Shown: positions 10,494 through 20,790, numbered from the stretch's first letter. The stretch is DNA of 64,000 bases from an uncultured Flavobacteriaceae bacterium (GCA_947501845.1 CANMXP010000014.1:81556-145555); one strand, 5' to 3'. A program made the numbers and translations. Notes: generated by a model not told the origin, from the letters alone.

Positions 10494-12182
10494 TTAAAAA
10501 CCGACAGCCGTATCATCACCTCGATGATCTGCACCCCCCTCTAACGATTCATCATTTAAAATTAGTATTCCATCGACCTTGCCAATTACAGGAGAATCTT
10601 TTTCGTTTATAGAATAGCCTAATTTTTCAAGCTGAAGAATTAAAGTATCGTCAAATAAATTTGGTTCCATTCGAATTTCATCTGGTAACCACTGGTGATG
10701 AAAACGGGGGGCGTTTACTGCCTCTTGCATAGTCATATTATACTCATGTACATTAAGAATTGTTTGTAAAACAGAGGTTATAATTGTGGAACCACCAGGC
10801 GTTCCAACGGCCATAAATAATTTATCATTTTTTTCAACGATGGTAGGGGTCATGGTACTTAACATGCGTTTTTCTGGAACAATGCTATTTGCAACAGCTC
10901 CTATGAGTCCAAACATATTAGGAACACCAGGTTTACTACTAAAATCGTCCATTTCATTATTTAAAAAGAACCCTAAATCTGAACAGTATAATTTTGAACC
11001 ATATGCACCATTTATGGTTGTGGTTACAGATACGGCATTACCAAATGGGTCGACAATAGAGTAGTGGGTCGTTTCGTCACTTTCAATTACTTGAACATTG
11101 CCATGCGAGACATCGCTAGATAATGTTGCCTTTTCGAAAGAAAAGCTATGCATTCTATCATTTAAATAGGATGTGCTTATTAATGTATCTCCAGGTATAT
11201 TAACGAAATCTGGATCTCCTAAATAAAAACTTCTATCGGCATATGCACGACGTTCGGCTTCAGTTATGACCTGAATGGATTTTACCGAATTATGCCCGAA
11301 TTTATCTAAATCGTAAGGTTCAATCATTCTCATTATTTGTGCTAAACAAATACCTCCGCTAGATGGAGGTGACATAGAAATGATTTTTAAATCATCATAT
11401 TTAAATGTAACTGGCTTACGCCATTTAACCTCATACTTTGCTAAATCTTCTTCGGTTAAAATCCCGCCACTTTCTTGAATAAACTTAACGAGTCGTTTGG
11501 CGGTTTCACCTGTGTAAAATTCATTTACACCATTATCTAAAATACGTTCTAAGGTTTTTGCAAGAGCAGGATACTTTATGGTATCGCCCATTTTCCATGC
11601 CTTATCAAATAGAATAGTATCTTTGTTAGCTTTTAAAAAATAGGGCTGATACCTTTTTATTTTTGCTTCTTGTTTTTTAGTGACTATAACACCTTTATAA
11701 GCCAGGTCAATTGATGGCTTTATAATGTCTTCTATGGGTAAACTGCCAAATTTTTCATGAACAGCAAAAATACCAGCTACAGACCCAGGTACGCCTACCG
11801 CCATGGCTCCTAAAGTACTTTTTTCAGGTATCACATCGCCATTTTCATCTAGGTACATGTCTTTTGTGGCCGCTAATGGTGCTTTTTCTCTATAATCTAA
11901 TGCTCCAATATCGCCGTTAGATTTTCGGTATACCATAAAACCGCCTCCGCCTATATTACCAGCATAGGGGTAAGCAACTGCTAAGGCTAGTTGCATGGCT
12001 GCCATAGCATCAAATGCATTACCACCTTTTTTAAGAATGTTACTGCCAATTTCTGAAGCTTCTGACCGCGCAGAAACAACCATGGCATTTTTTGTTATTA
12101 ATCCTGTTTTTTTAAGTTTAACGGTGTTTTTACAAGAAATACAAGCGATTAATAATAAAAGAGCGTATAGGATTTTTTTCAT
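10494..12182 (-). CDS. ggt: Gamma-glutamyltransferase (lipoprotein)
   Basis: Cleaves the gamma-glutamyl bond of glutathione and related peptides in the periplasm; it is an N-terminal nucleophile hydrolase that self-processes into large and small subunits. The 562-residue precursor starts with a lipoprotein signal (LLLLIACISC, lipobox Cys17). The autoprocessing site and nucleophile lie in DETTHYSIVD, so Thr371 is the probable catalytic Thr. PPSSGG and GTPGGSTI are the expected substrate-binding loops. Its stop is 3 bp from the acpH-like start, which suggests one transcript. Annotation is strong, although lipid anchoring is inferred from the lipobox. Confidence 0.93.
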   Translation of the reverse strand: MKKILYALLLLIACISCKNTVKLKKTGLITKNAMVVSARSEASEIGSNILKKGGNAFDAMAAMQLALAVAYPYAGNIGGGGFMVYRKSNGDIGALDYREKAPLAATKDMYLDENGDVIPEKSTLGAMAVGVPGSVAGIFAVHEKFGSLPIEDIIKPSIDLAYKGVIVTKKQEAKIKRYQPYFLKANKDTILFDKAWKMGDTIKYPALAKTLERILDNGVNEFYTGETAKRLVKFIQESGGILTEEDLAKYEVKWRKPVTFKYDDLKIISMSPPSSGGICLAQIMRMIEPYDLDKFGHNSVKSIQVITEAERRAYADRSFYLGDPDFVNIPGDTLISTSYLNDRMHSFSFEKATLSSDVSHGNVQVIESDETTHYSIVDPFGNAVSVTTTINGAYGSKLYCSDLGFFLNNEMDDFSSKPGVPNMFGLIGAVANSIVPEKRMLSTMTPTIVEKNDKLFMAVGTPGGSTIITSVLQTILNVHEYNMTMQEAVNAPRFHHQWLPDEIRMEPNLFDDTLILQLEKLGYSINEKDSPVIGKVDGILILNDESLEGGADHRGDDTAVGF

Positions 12183-12185
12183 AGT

Positions 12186-12779
12186 TTATGCCTCGTTTAA
12201 TTCTTTAAGTTTCTGTTTAGAAAAAGCTATTAATTCATTAAAAAATACGGTAAATTCATTTTCAAATTCTTTGTAAAATTCTTCAAGTTCGACAATGGCT
12301 TCATGCATTCCAGACCTATTTTTGGTTCTTCTGTTCATACCATGTAAAACTCTGGAGATACCATCAACAGATGCGTAACTTAAAAGCCAATTGTCGGCTA
12401 TCATGTAAGGCATCATTTTTTGTATTCTTGAGGGAAGTATGTTATAGTGTTCTTCTAGCGAATCATAAAAAGTATCCACATAAGCATCTAAAGCTACTGT
12501 GCTGTATTTATTCCAGTTTTTAGCAAGAAAATGATCATAAAGGATATCTACTATAATACCTGAGTAATGGCCATACTTTTCATGTAACCTTTTTGTGCTT
12601 AGTCTAACTGTTTTATGCGCATCGGTATACGTATCTATATTTCGATGTAATAGGATGCCTGTTTGAATATCTTTCGGGTATTTCTTGTAACTTTTTCCTT
12701 TAATGCCATCAGCAATAAAATTACCGATAGTTATTAAATCATTATCACCAGAAAGATAAATATGTGCCAAGTAGTTCAT
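12186..12779 (-). CDS. acpH: Acyl carrier protein phosphodiesterase family protein (DUF479)
   Basis: A 197-residue cytosolic protein. AcpH family enzymes remove 4'-phosphopantetheine from holo-ACP. The N-terminus MNYLAHIYLSG and the GNFIADGIKG motif with its Asp, followed by GILLHRNID, match the HD-like metal-binding family. It is the first gene of a two-gene minus-strand unit with ggt and diverges from glmM. Family membership is firm. Catalytic specificity in Bacteroidota is assumed from E. coli AcpH. Confidence 0.82.
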   Translation of the reverse strand: MNYLAHIYLSGDNDLITIGNFIADGIKGKSYKKYPKDIQTGILLHRNIDTYTDAHKTVRLSTKRLHEKYGHYSGIIVDILYDHFLAKNWNKYSTVALDAYVDTFYDSLEEHYNILPSRIQKMMPYMIADNWLLSYASVDGISRVLHGMNRRTKNRSGMHEAIVELEEFYKEFENEFTVFFNELIAFSKQKLKELNEA

Positions 12780-12826
12780 TTGTGAAATTTACGAATTCCG
12801 ATTTAAGAATTACAATTTTGGAATTG

Positions 12827-12834
12827 TATATTTG
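12827..12834 (+). promoter_or_regulatory. Candidate -7 box (TATATTTG) for glmM
   Basis: Matches the Bacteroidota consensus TAnnTTTG and sits 24 bp before the glmM start. No clear -33 TTG is seen at the expected spacing. Confidence 0.45.
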
Positions 12835-12857
12835 CCCTTTAATTTGAAAATAACGAA

Positions 12858-14246
12858 ATGACACTTATAAAATCAATCTCAGGAATTAGAGGAACTATTG
12901 GCGGACAAGTGGGTGAAAACCTGACTCCTATTGATGCTGTAAAATTTGCGGCAGCTTATGGCACTTGGCTAAAACAACATAGAGAAAAAGAAAATTATCG
13001 TGTAGTGGTTGGTAGAGATGCCCGTATTTCAGGAAAAATGATCCAAAATTTAGTCATGAATACCTTAGTTGGCATGGGAATTCATGTTATTGATGTTGGA
13101 CTTTCTACAACGCCAACAGTAGAAGTTGCTGTGCCAATGGAGCATGCAGATGGCGGTATTATTTTAACAGCAAGCCATAATCCGAAACAATGGAACGCTT
13201 TGAAGTTATTAAATGAAAAAGGTGAGTTTTTAGATGCTGTTGAAGGTGCAAAAATATTAGATATAGCAGAAAGCGATCGTATGAATTTCGCTGATGTTGA
13301 TAGCCTAGGAAAAATAACAAAAAACAAAGCCTATATAGATTTGCACATTATAGAAGTTTTAGATTTACCATTGGTAACAGTAAAACCTATAGAAGCAGCC
13401 CGTTTTAGAGTTGTAGTAGATGGCGTGAACTCGACAGGAGGTATTGCGATTCCTTTATTATTAGAGCGCTTAGGTGTAGATGTTATAAAATTATACTGTG
13501 AACCAAATGGGCATTTCCCGCATAATCCAGAACCTTTAAAGGAACATTTAACAGATCTATCTGCAGCAGTAAAGAAGCACAAAGCAGATTTTGGTATTGT
13601 AGTAGACCCAGATGTAGATCGTTTAGCTTTTATGGATGAAAATGGCGAGATGTTTGGTGAAGAATATACTTTAGTGGCTTGTGCAGATTATGTATTGAGC
13701 AGAACACCAGGTAATACAGTGAGCAATATGAGTTCAACCAGAGCATTAAGGGATGTGACCGAAAAGTATGGTGGTACGTATGAAGCAAGTGCAGTGGGGG
13801 AGGTTAATGTTGTAAAACTCATGAAAAAGAACAAGGTCGTTATTGGAGGCGAAGGTAATGGCGGTATTATTTACCCAGAATCTCACTATGGTCGAGATGC
13901 CTTGGTTGGTATTGCTTTGTTTTTAAGTTTATTGGCAGATAAGAATATAAGTGTTAGTGCGCTTAGAAAAACGTATCCGAGCTATTTTATGAGTAAAAAG
14001 AAAATTGAGTTAACACCAGGTTTAGATGTTGATGGCATTTTAAAAGCGATGGAAGATCGTTATAAAAATGAACAGTTAACGACCATTGATGGGGTTAAAA
14101 TTGATTTTCCTGAAAGTTGGGTACACCTACGTAAAAGTAATACGGAACCTATTATTAGAATATACACGGAAGCTAAATCTCAAGAAGAAGCTGACAGTTT
14201 AGCAGATAAATTTATTGAGGAGATTGGTGGCATTGCCAATGCATGA
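12858..14246 (+). CDS. glmM: Phosphoglucosamine mutase
   Basis: Interconverts glucosamine-6-phosphate and glucosamine-1-phosphate on the way to UDP-GlcNAc for peptidoglycan and lipid A. The 462-residue alpha-D-phosphohexomutase has the phosphoserine loop TASHNPKQWNALK (Ser106), the metal loop DPDVDRLAF, the sugar-binding loop GEGNGG and the phosphate-binding loop RKSNTEPIIRIY. The GEGNGG/SNTEP details fit the GlmM/PMM group. Phosphomannomutase activity is the main alternative. It is transcribed alone with a strong terminator behind it. Confidence 0.88.
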   Translation: MTLIKSISGIRGTIGGQVGENLTPIDAVKFAAAYGTWLKQHREKENYRVVVGRDARISGKMIQNLVMNTLVGMGIHVIDVGLSTTPTVEVAVPMEHADGGIILTASHNPKQWNALKLLNEKGEFLDAVEGAKILDIAESDRMNFADVDSLGKITKNKAYIDLHIIEVLDLPLVTVKPIEAARFRVVVDGVNSTGGIAIPLLLERLGVDVIKLYCEPNGHFPHNPEPLKEHLTDLSAAVKKHKADFGIVVDPDVDRLAFMDENGEMFGEEYTLVACADYVLSRTPGNTVSNMSSTRALRDVTEKYGGTYEASAVGEVNVVKLMKKNKVVIGGEGNGGIIYPESHYGRDALVGIALFLSLLADKNISVSALRKTYPSYFMSKKKIELTPGLDVDGILKAMEDRYKNEQLTTIDGVKIDFPESWVHLRKSNTEPIIRIYTEAKSQEEADSLADKFIEEIGGIANA

Positions 14247-14270
14247 TCAACTTGAGTTTATAATATTTAA

Positions 14271-14299
14271 AGGCGCAAAATTGTTTTGCGCTTTTTTTT
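14271..14299 (+). terminator. Rho-independent terminator of glmM
   Basis: Stem GCGCAAAA (14273-14280) with TTTTGCGC (14284-14291), a 3-nt loop and a run of eight T. It sits 25 bp after the glmM stop. Confidence 0.85.
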
Positions 14300-14502
14300 G
14301 TTCAATATGTTATGGAATGATTGGACCTTTTAAGCAAAATATAAATTATAATTCTTAAAATTTGAAGGAATTTATGGTTCTGCAAAAGTGATTATGTAAT
14401 TGATGGTCAAACATATGTAACTAATGGTCATTTAAAGCAATGACAGTCGGAGGTGTGGTTCTAAATCGCTAGATTTATCAAAAAGAAATAATACCTTAGG
14501 TT

Positions 14503-16035
14503 ATGAGCTTAAAAAAATATTCACGGACCATACAATTACTTCTATTAATTTTTGCAGTTTCTTGTCAATCAAAAAAAGAGACGAAAAAAGAAATTGCAGA
14601 TCATATAGATGTAAAGCCTAATATTGTTTTTATAATAGCTGATGATGTAAGTTGGAATGATATTGCAGTGTATGGACACCCGAATATAAAAACCCCCAAT
14701 TTAGACAAACTGGCTAAAGAAGGGATGCGTTTTAATCAAGCGTTTTTAACAACTAGTTCTTGTAGCCCAAGTAGAACAAGCATTATATCGGGGCTTTATC
14801 CGCACAATACAGATGCAGAACAATTGTCGTGGCCATTGCCAGAAGGTAAAAATACTTTTGTGCAACAATTAAAAAATACAGGGTATTGGACTGGATTGGC
14901 TGGTAAATATCATATGGGGGATCCTGTTAGAGGCGATTTTGATGTTTTGTTAGAAATGCAATGGAAAGATGCACCTATAGGTTTGGACAGGAGGTTAGTA
15001 GGTGACGGAAGTGGTTGTGATGAATGGATTAAGCTGTTAAAAAGTAGACCAAAAGGAAAACCCTTTTTTACTTGGTTGGCATCGTTTGATGCTCACAGAC
15101 CATTTTATGAAGGTATATCCAATACCCCTTATAAGCCAAAAGATGCTGTCATACCACCTTATATGCCAAAAACCGATGCGGTTAAAAAAGATTTTGCCCT
15201 GTATTATGATGAGATATCAAGAATGGATGCTTATATAGGTAAGGTCATTGCCGAATTAGATGCTCAAGGGGTTGCAGAAAATACGCTGGTTTTATTTATA
15301 TCGGACAACGGAAGAGCCTTCCCCAGAGATAAAACGACATTATATGATGGTGGCATAAAAACCCCATGGATTGTTAAATGGCCTGCTAAAGTGGCAGCGG
15401 GGAGCATAAATAACAATTTGGTAAGTTCTGTAGATATCGCTTCGACTTTTATGAGTGTTGCGGGGTTAAAACCATTGGACGTATTTGATGGAGAAGATAT
15501 TAGCTCTTTATTGATGGGAGAAACCAAAGATATACATCATGAAGTGTATGCAGAAGACCATTTTCATGATTTCGAGGATTATACACGTGCTATTAGAACC
15601 CAAAAGTATAAGTATATAAAAAATTATTATCCAGATTTACCAAATACGCCTTCTGCAGATGTACTAAGGGATCGGACTTGGAAAAGTATGGTACAACAAA
15701 ATAAAGCAGGAACATTAGAGGAAGCCCAAAAACGTTGTTTTGAAATTCCGAGGCCAGAAGAAGAACTTTTTGATATTGTTGCAGACCCTTATGAATTAAA
15801 TAATCTTGCTCAAAATAAAGCATATGCAGATGTTTTAAATGATATGCGAGCTAGGCTGCGTACTATTAGAGAAAAAACAAAAGATTATATGCCCACGGAA
15901 CGTACTCCAGATGATTTCTTTAGAGAGACTGGATTACCTACCAAATATCGTATTAGACCAAGACCATCAAAAGCAGTTTATATGAAAGCCCGTAAAGAAG
16001 GTAAAGTGTTAATTAATCCAGACTTCAATGGGTGA
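14503..16035 (+). CDS. S1-family sulfatase, lipoprotein (sulfated-polysaccharide type)
   Basis: Type I formylglycine-dependent sulfatase that hydrolyses sulfate esters or sulfamates. The 510-residue protein starts with a lipoprotein signal (LLLIFAVSC, lipobox Cys21). The metal-binding start is IVFIIADDVSWNDI, and the FGly motif is CSPSRTSIISG with Cys87 as the residue to be converted. Downstream AGKYHMGD and SDNGRAFPRDKTTLYDGG hold the expected Lys/His and Asp/Asn ligands. The fold most resembles heparan N-sulfatase-like subfamilies, but the substrate is open; an algal polysaccharide is inferred from the rest of the window. No FGly-generating enzyme, SusC or SusD gene adjoins it. Confidence 0.88.
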   Translation: MSLKKYSRTIQLLLLIFAVSCQSKKETKKEIADHIDVKPNIVFIIADDVSWNDIAVYGHPNIKTPNLDKLAKEGMRFNQAFLTTSSCSPSRTSIISGLYPHNTDAEQLSWPLPEGKNTFVQQLKNTGYWTGLAGKYHMGDPVRGDFDVLLEMQWKDAPIGLDRRLVGDGSGCDEWIKLLKSRPKGKPFFTWLASFDAHRPFYEGISNTPYKPKDAVIPPYMPKTDAVKKDFALYYDEISRMDAYIGKVIAELDAQGVAENTLVLFISDNGRAFPRDKTTLYDGGIKTPWIVKWPAKVAAGSINNNLVSSVDIASTFMSVAGLKPLDVFDGEDISSLLMGETKDIHHEVYAEDHFHDFEDYTRAIRTQKYKYIKNYYPDLPNTPSADVLRDRTWKSMVQQNKAGTLEEAQKRCFEIPRPEEELFDIVADPYELNNLAQNKAYADVLNDMRARLRTIREKTKDYMPTERTPDDFFRETGLPTKYRIRPRPSKAVYMKARKEGKVLINPDFNG

Positions 16036-16056
16036 AAAAAGGGCTAATACAATGTG

Positions 16057-16935
16057 TTAGTCCTTATCTTTTTTATGCTTCCAGCGTTTATGTGTCCAAA
16101 AATAATATTCAGGAGCTTTATGAATTTGCTTTTCCACTTCTTTAAGAAAAAGATCTGTTAACTCATAGTTTTCATACTTATTGGAATCTTCAGCAAGTGT
16201 TATAATTTCTGCTTCATAAAATCCACGTTTTGCTTTAGTAACTTTCAAATAAGCAGTAGATAGATCCAGCTTTTTTGCTAAGCGCTCTGCTCCAGTAAAG
16301 CAGGGTACATCAATTCCCATAAAATTTCCCCAATAGACATCTTTACTTAATCTGGGAGATTGATCGCTTAAAAAACCTGTAATGCTCTTTATGCCTTCAG
16401 ATTCGTTTTGGTTTATAATACTGGTTGTTTCTTTGGTGCTTATTAGTGTTGTATTAAATTTAGAACGAATGTCCCTAACCAGCTTATCAAAATGACGGTT
16501 TGCTAGTTTCTTATAAACAGCTAGACCTTTAAAGTTTATATAATTTTGAAGGACTATAGACCATTCCCAACTTGCATAATGACCAAATATTAAAATAACA
16601 CTTTTGTTTAGAGACTCTAAGCGTTTAAACTCTTCTGGATTGGTTATTTTAAAACGTTTTTTCAGTTCTTTTTCAGAAATGGACATGGTTTTTGCCATTT
16701 CTAAAAACATGTCACATAAATGCTTGTAGAATTTTTTTCTAATAGTGGTGATTTCTTTGTCCGTTTTATCAGGAAAAACAAGCCTTAAATTGTTGTTAAC
16801 TACCTTTTTTCTATAGCCAATTATATGATAGATTAATATGTAAAAAACATCTGAAACGATATACAATAGCCTAAAGGGAAGTTTGGATATAGACCATAAA
16901 AAAGGATAAACAATAAGATAAATTAGAAATTGCAT
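16057..16935 (-). CDS. Lysophospholipid/lipid A acyltransferase (LpxL/HtrB family)
   Basis: Inner-membrane acyltransferase that adds a secondary acyl chain to a lipid A precursor or a related lipid. The 292-residue protein has an N-terminal membrane-associated segment, the H-x4-E catalytic motif GHYASWEW (His119, Glu124), and FLSDQSPR and FTGAERLAKK blocks typical of the family. It is convergent with the sulfatase, with only 21 bp between their stops. The exact acyl acceptor cannot be read from sequence; Bacteroidota often use LpxL-like enzymes for aminolipids as well. Confidence 0.85.
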   Translation of the reverse strand: MQFLIYLIVYPFLWSISKLPFRLLYIVSDVFYILIYHIIGYRKKVVNNNLRLVFPDKTDKEITTIRKKFYKHLCDMFLEMAKTMSISEKELKKRFKITNPEEFKRLESLNKSVILIFGHYASWEWSIVLQNYINFKGLAVYKKLANRHFDKLVRDIRSKFNTTLISTKETTSIINQNESEGIKSITGFLSDQSPRLSKDVYWGNFMGIDVPCFTGAERLAKKLDLSTAYLKVTKAKRGFYEAEIITLAEDSNKYENYELTDLFLKEVEKQIHKAPEYYFWTHKRWKHKKDKD

Positions 16936-16997
16936 TAATTAGTTTTAGATTTGTAGCAGCAAATATATGTTAAATTGATTTTAAACGTTTACGCTAC

Positions 16998-17648
16998 ATG
17001 GGCAAATTAGACTTAATTACTATAATTATAATCGCTGCTAATGTCATTATATCCTATAAGGGATTTGGTGATTATAGTTTTTTTGATAGATATAAATTTC
17101 AGGTAGGAGGCGTACAAAGGGGTGAGCAAATTAGGATGTTTAGTTCGGGGTTTTTGCATGTGGATACACAACACCTGTTGTTTAACATGCTGACTTTGTA
17201 TTTTTTTGCACCTGTAGTCGTTAAGCTGTTAAATCCGTTTTATTTTATTTTAATCTATTTGGGCAGTTTATTGTTTGGTAGTTTGCTATCACTGTATTTT
17301 CATAAAAATGAATATCATTATAGTGCAGTAGGGGCGAGTGGAGCTGTTACTGGAGTTTTATATTCAGCTATTTTATTACGCCCAGGAATGGAATTATATA
17401 TGTTTTTCATTCCAATTCCAATACCAGCATATATTTTCGGGATAGGTTATTTATTATACTCTATTTACGGAATGAAAAACAGAATAGGCAATATAGGGCA
17501 CGATGCTCATTTTGGTGGCGCTATAGGGGGGTATCTTATAACTTTAATAGTATCGCCTGGGTTATTTAAAACCAATTTACTTATGATTGGCTTATTGGCT
17601 ATCCCTATTGTTTTGTTATTTGTTTTGAAGAAAATGGGGAAAATGTGA
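16998..17648 (+). CDS. Rhomboid family intramembrane serine protease
   Basis: A six-transmembrane protease that cleaves substrates within or near the membrane. The 216-residue protein carries the nucleophile motif GASGAVTG (Ser114), the catalytic His in GHDAHFGGAIGG (His171), and the L1-loop/TM2 pattern HLLFNMLTLYFF. It contains only the core rhomboid fold, with no extra cytosolic domain. It diverges from the acyltransferase gene across a 62-bp gap. The substrate is unknown. Confidence 0.9.
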   Translation: MGKLDLITIIIIAANVIISYKGFGDYSFFDRYKFQVGGVQRGEQIRMFSSGFLHVDTQHLLFNMLTLYFFAPVVVKLLNPFYFILIYLGSLLFGSLLSLYFHKNEYHYSAVGASGAVTGVLYSAILLRPGMELYMFFIPIPIPAYIFGIGYLLYSIYGMKNRIGNIGHDAHFGGAIGGYLITLIVSPGLFKTNLLMIGLLAIPIVLLFVLKKMGKM

Positions 17649-17670
17649 TGTTGTACGGGAAATAAGCTTA

Positions 17671-17712
17671 AAAAAACGCTGATTCTAATAATTGAAGAAA
17701 CAGCGCTTTTAG
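17671..17712 (+). terminator. Probable terminator of rhomboid gene
   Basis: Imperfect hairpin: AAAAAACGCTG (17671-17681) pairs with CAGCGCTTTT (17701-17710). It lies 22 bp after the rhomboid stop and is followed by T-rich sequence. Confidence 0.55.
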
Positions 17713-17732
17713 GCTAGAGAGAATTTTAATTG

Positions 17733-17977
17733 TTATTCGTAAAAGTATTCTATGGTAGATACCTCATCAGGACAAGTAGTTATGTGTTGTGAGGTTTTTA
17801 GATAGTCATTGTTATTCGTAAGTATAGTTGGTTGTTATTACTTCGTCATCAAAAGTTTCAATAGTTTTTTTAATAAAGTTGCATCATTAACAGGTTCCTC
17901 AGTGGTGTTTACAGATTCAGTACTACAAGAAAAAAGAATCATACATGGCACAAAAAGTAATGCGTTTTTGGGATCAT
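17733..17977 (-). pseudogene. Decayed lipoprotein gene
   Basis: Reading the minus strand, one frame gives a convincing lipoprotein signal (LLFVPCMILFSCSTESV, lipobox SC|S) followed by an acidic linker and NDATLLKK. The reading then needs a one-base shift within the A-run to continue as TIETFDDEVITTNYTY, and another break to continue as DYLKTSQHITTCPDEV and YFYE before a stop at 17733-17735. The ATG at 17977 is out of frame with the signal peptide. The repeated TTATTCGTAA at both break points suggests loss of internal repeats. This is a remnant, not a working gene. The rest of the gap to lon (about 265 bp) is AT-rich, with nothing I can identify. Confidence 0.6.
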
Positions 17978-18242
17978 AATTAATAGAGGGTTTTTGAGAG
18001 TTTTTGAAGTGACAAAGCTAATATTTTATATATGAAAAATCTCATGTAAAACAGAAATTTTCTGATGTTATTAAAAATAATTAGCAGCATTACATACTGT
18101 GGCATAGCTATTGAATTTATAGTAGTAATGTATATCTTTGTTCACTATTTAAATGCTTGATATCCATTGATTTAATCTTTTTAAGAATTAATATAATAAA
18201 TGATCGATTTTGTTTTAATGACAGATTGACCTAAATATATAC

Positions 18243-20693
18243 ATGAAGAAATCTAATTTTATAGCCCTTGACAGTTTGTCATTACAGGAATTTGATGAGA
18301 ACTCAGAATTAATTCCATTAATGACTCCAGAAGATGAAGAAGCCATCAATAATGAAGAATTACCAGAAACGCTGCCCATTTTATCACTGAGAAATACCGT
18401 ATTGTTCCCAGGTGTTGTGATTCCAATTACAGCAGGCAGAGATAAATCTATTAAACTAATAAATGATGCTAATAAAGGCGGAAAAGTTATTGGTGTCGTA
18501 TCTCAAAAAGACGAGTCTGTAGAAAACCCAACAGCAAAAGATATTAATGAAACTGGTACAGTGGCAAGAATACTACGTGTTTTAAAAATGCCAGATGGCA
18601 ACGTAACCGTGATTATCCAAGGAAAAAAGCGTTTTAAAGTAGCAGAAGTCCTTACAGAGGAGCCATACATGAACGCGACTATTAGAGATATAGCAGAGGC
18701 AAAGCCAGCTGTTAATAATAAAGAGTTTACTGCGATTATAGATTCTATAAAAGACTTAGCTCTGGAAATTATTAAGGAGAGTCCTAATATTCCTAGTGAA
18801 GCATCTTTTGCTATAAAAAATATAGAAAGCAATTCATTTCTAATAAACTTCGTGTCATCTAATATGAATCTTTCGGTGGCAGAGAAGCAGACTCTTTTAG
18901 AAATGGATGATCTTAAAAAGCGTGCTTTGGCGACACTCAAGTATATGAATGTTGAATTTCAAAAGTTAGAACTTAAGAATGATATTCAATCTAAAGTTCA
19001 AATGGATATGAGTCAACAACAGCGTGAGTATTTCTTGCATCAGCAAATGAAAACCATTCAGGAAGAACTGGGAGGCGTAAGCCATGACGAAGAACTTGAA
19101 GAAATGAAAATGCGTGCCAGTGAAAAACTATGGGACGAGAAAGTAGCTAAGCATTTTGAAAAGGAAATAGCTAAAATGCAGCGTATGAATCCGCAAGTTG
19201 CAGAATATTCCATTCAACGTAATTATTTAGAATTATTTCTGGATTTGCCTTGGAATGAGTTTAGTACCGATAAATTTGATTTAAAACGTGCTAAAAAAGT
19301 TCTGGATAGAGATCATTTTGGATTAGAAGACGTTAAACGAAGAATCATAGAATATCTTGCTGTATTAAAATTGCGTAACGATATGAAATCGCCAATTTTA
19401 TGTCTTTACGGACCTCCAGGGGTTGGAAAAACGTCTCTTGGTAAATCTATTGCAGAAGCATTAGGTAGAGAGTATGTACGTATTTCATTGGGGGGGTTAC
19501 GAGATGAAGCAGAAATTAGAGGACATCGTAAAACTTATATTGGTGCTATGCCAGGGCGTATTATTCAAAGCTTGAAGAAGGCGGGTACATCAAACCCAGT
19601 TTTTGTTTTGGATGAAATAGATAAGCTATCGAACTCGCATCAAGGTGACCCGTCATCAGCGATGTTGGAGGTTCTAGATCCTGAACAAAATAGTGAATTC
19701 TATGATAATTTCTTAGAAATGGGATACGACCTTTCTAAAGTCATGTTTATAGCCACATCTAATAGCTTGTCTACCATTCAACCAGCATTGCGTGATCGTA
19801 TGGAGATTATCAACGTAACAGGGTATACTATTGAAGAGAAAGTTGAAATAGCAAAACGACACCTATTGCCTAAGCAGTTAAAAGAACATGGCTTATCGAC
19901 CGAACATCTAAAGATTGGTAAAGCGCAATTAGAAAAAATTGTTGAAGGATATACACGAGAATCTGGTGTTCGTGGTTTAGAAAAACAAATTGCAAAAATG
20001 GTACGCTATGCTGCCAAAAATATTGCAATGGAAGAAGATTATAATGTTAAAGTGTCTAATGAAGATGTTATTGAAGTTTTAGGTGGCGCCAAGTTAGAGC
20101 GAGATAAATATGAAAACAATAATGTAGCAGGAGTTGTTACTGGGTTAGCGTGGACACGTGTTGGTGGAGATATCCTGTTTATTGAATCTATTTTATCAAA
20201 AGGAAAAGGCACGCTCTCTATTACTGGGAACTTAGGTAAGGTGATGAAAGAATCTGCTACCATTGCTATGGAGTACATAAAATCTAATGCAGATAATTTT
20301 GGAATAGATGCTACAATCTTTGATAAATATAATGTACACATTCACGTGCCCGAAGGAGCAACTCCAAAAGATGGGCCAAGTGCAGGAGTCACTATGCTAA
20401 CATCTTTAGTTTCTCTGTTTACTCAGAAGAAAGTTAAGAAAAGTATAGCGATGACGGGTGAGATCACACTGCGTGGAAAAGTCCTTCCTGTAGGAGGTAT
20501 TAAGGAAAAAATTCTGGCAGCAAAACGAGCACGTATAAAAGAAATTTTGTTATGTGAGGAAAATAGACGTGATATAGAGGAAATAAAAGCAGATTACTTA
20601 AAAGGGCTTACATTTCACTATGTAACAGATATGAGTGATGTTATTAAAATAGCACTTACTGGCCAGAAAGTCAAGAACGCTAAAAAGCTTTAA
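18243..20693 (+). CDS. lon: ATP-dependent protease La (Lon)
   Basis: Cytosolic AAA+ serine protease that degrades misfolded and regulatory proteins. The 816-residue protein has an N-terminal substrate-binding domain ([19 protein letters not shown], from residue 44), Walker A GPPGVGKT (390-397), Walker B VFVLDEID (453-460), and a C-terminal protease domain with catalytic Ser713 in DGPSAGVTM and Lys754 in [10 protein letters not shown]. Length and layout are those of LonA. A short acidic extension precedes the Lon-N domain, as is common in Bacteroidota. The gene is transcribed alone, with a terminator directly behind. Confidence 0.97.
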   Translation: MKKSNFIALDSLSLQEFDENSELIPLMTPEDEEAINNEELPETLPILSLRNTVLFPGVVIPITAGRDKSIKLINDANKGGKVIGVVSQKDESVENPTAKDINETGTVARILRVLKMPDGNVTVIIQGKKRFKVAEVLTEEPYMNATIRDIAEAKPAVNNKEFTAIIDSIKDLALEIIKESPNIPSEASFAIKNIESNSFLINFVSSNMNLSVAEKQTLLEMDDLKKRALATLKYMNVEFQKLELKNDIQSKVQMDMSQQQREYFLHQQMKTIQEELGGVSHDEELEEMKMRASEKLWDEKVAKHFEKEIAKMQRMNPQVAEYSIQRNYLELFLDLPWNEFSTDKFDLKRAKKVLDRDHFGLEDVKRRIIEYLAVLKLRNDMKSPILCLYGPPGVGKTSLGKSIAEALGREYVRISLGGLRDEAEIRGHRKTYIGAMPGRIIQSLKKAGTSNPVFVLDEIDKLSNSHQGDPSSAMLEVLDPEQNSEFYDNFLEMGYDLSKVMFIATSNSLSTIQPALRDRMEIINVTGYTIEEKVEIAKRHLLPKQLKEHGLSTEHLKIGKAQLEKIVEGYTRESGVRGLEKQIAKMVRYAAKNIAMEEDYNVKVSNEDVIEVLGGAKLERDKYENNNVAGVVTGLAWTRVGGDILFIESILSKGKGTLSITGNLGKVMKESATIAMEYIKSNADNFGIDATIFDKYNVHIHVPEGATPKDGPSAGVTMLTSLVSLFTQKKVKKSIAMTGEITLRGKVLPVGGIKEKILAAKRARIKEILLCEENRRDIEEIKADYLKGLTFHYVTDMSDVIKIALTGQKVKNAKKL

Positions 20694-20696
20694 AAC

Positions 20697-20728
20697 AAAA
20701 CCTCGATTTACTTCGAGGTTTTTTTATT
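20697..20728 (+). terminator. Rho-independent terminator of lon
   Basis: Stem CCTCGA (20701-20706) with TCGAGG (20713-20718), flanked by AAAA on the left and a run of seven T on the right. It begins 4 bp after the lon stop. Confidence 0.85.
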
Positions 20729-20763
20729 ATTTAAAATAAAAGATACTTACCATCGTTTTAAGA

Positions 20764-20771
20764 TAGATTTG
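20764..20771 (+). promoter_or_regulatory. Candidate -7 box (TAGATTTG) for porQ
   Basis: Fits TAnnTTTG and lies 20 bp ahead of the porQ ATG. No good -33 element is seen. Confidence 0.4.
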
Positions 20772-20790
20772 TTTACTTTGTGTTGTAAAT

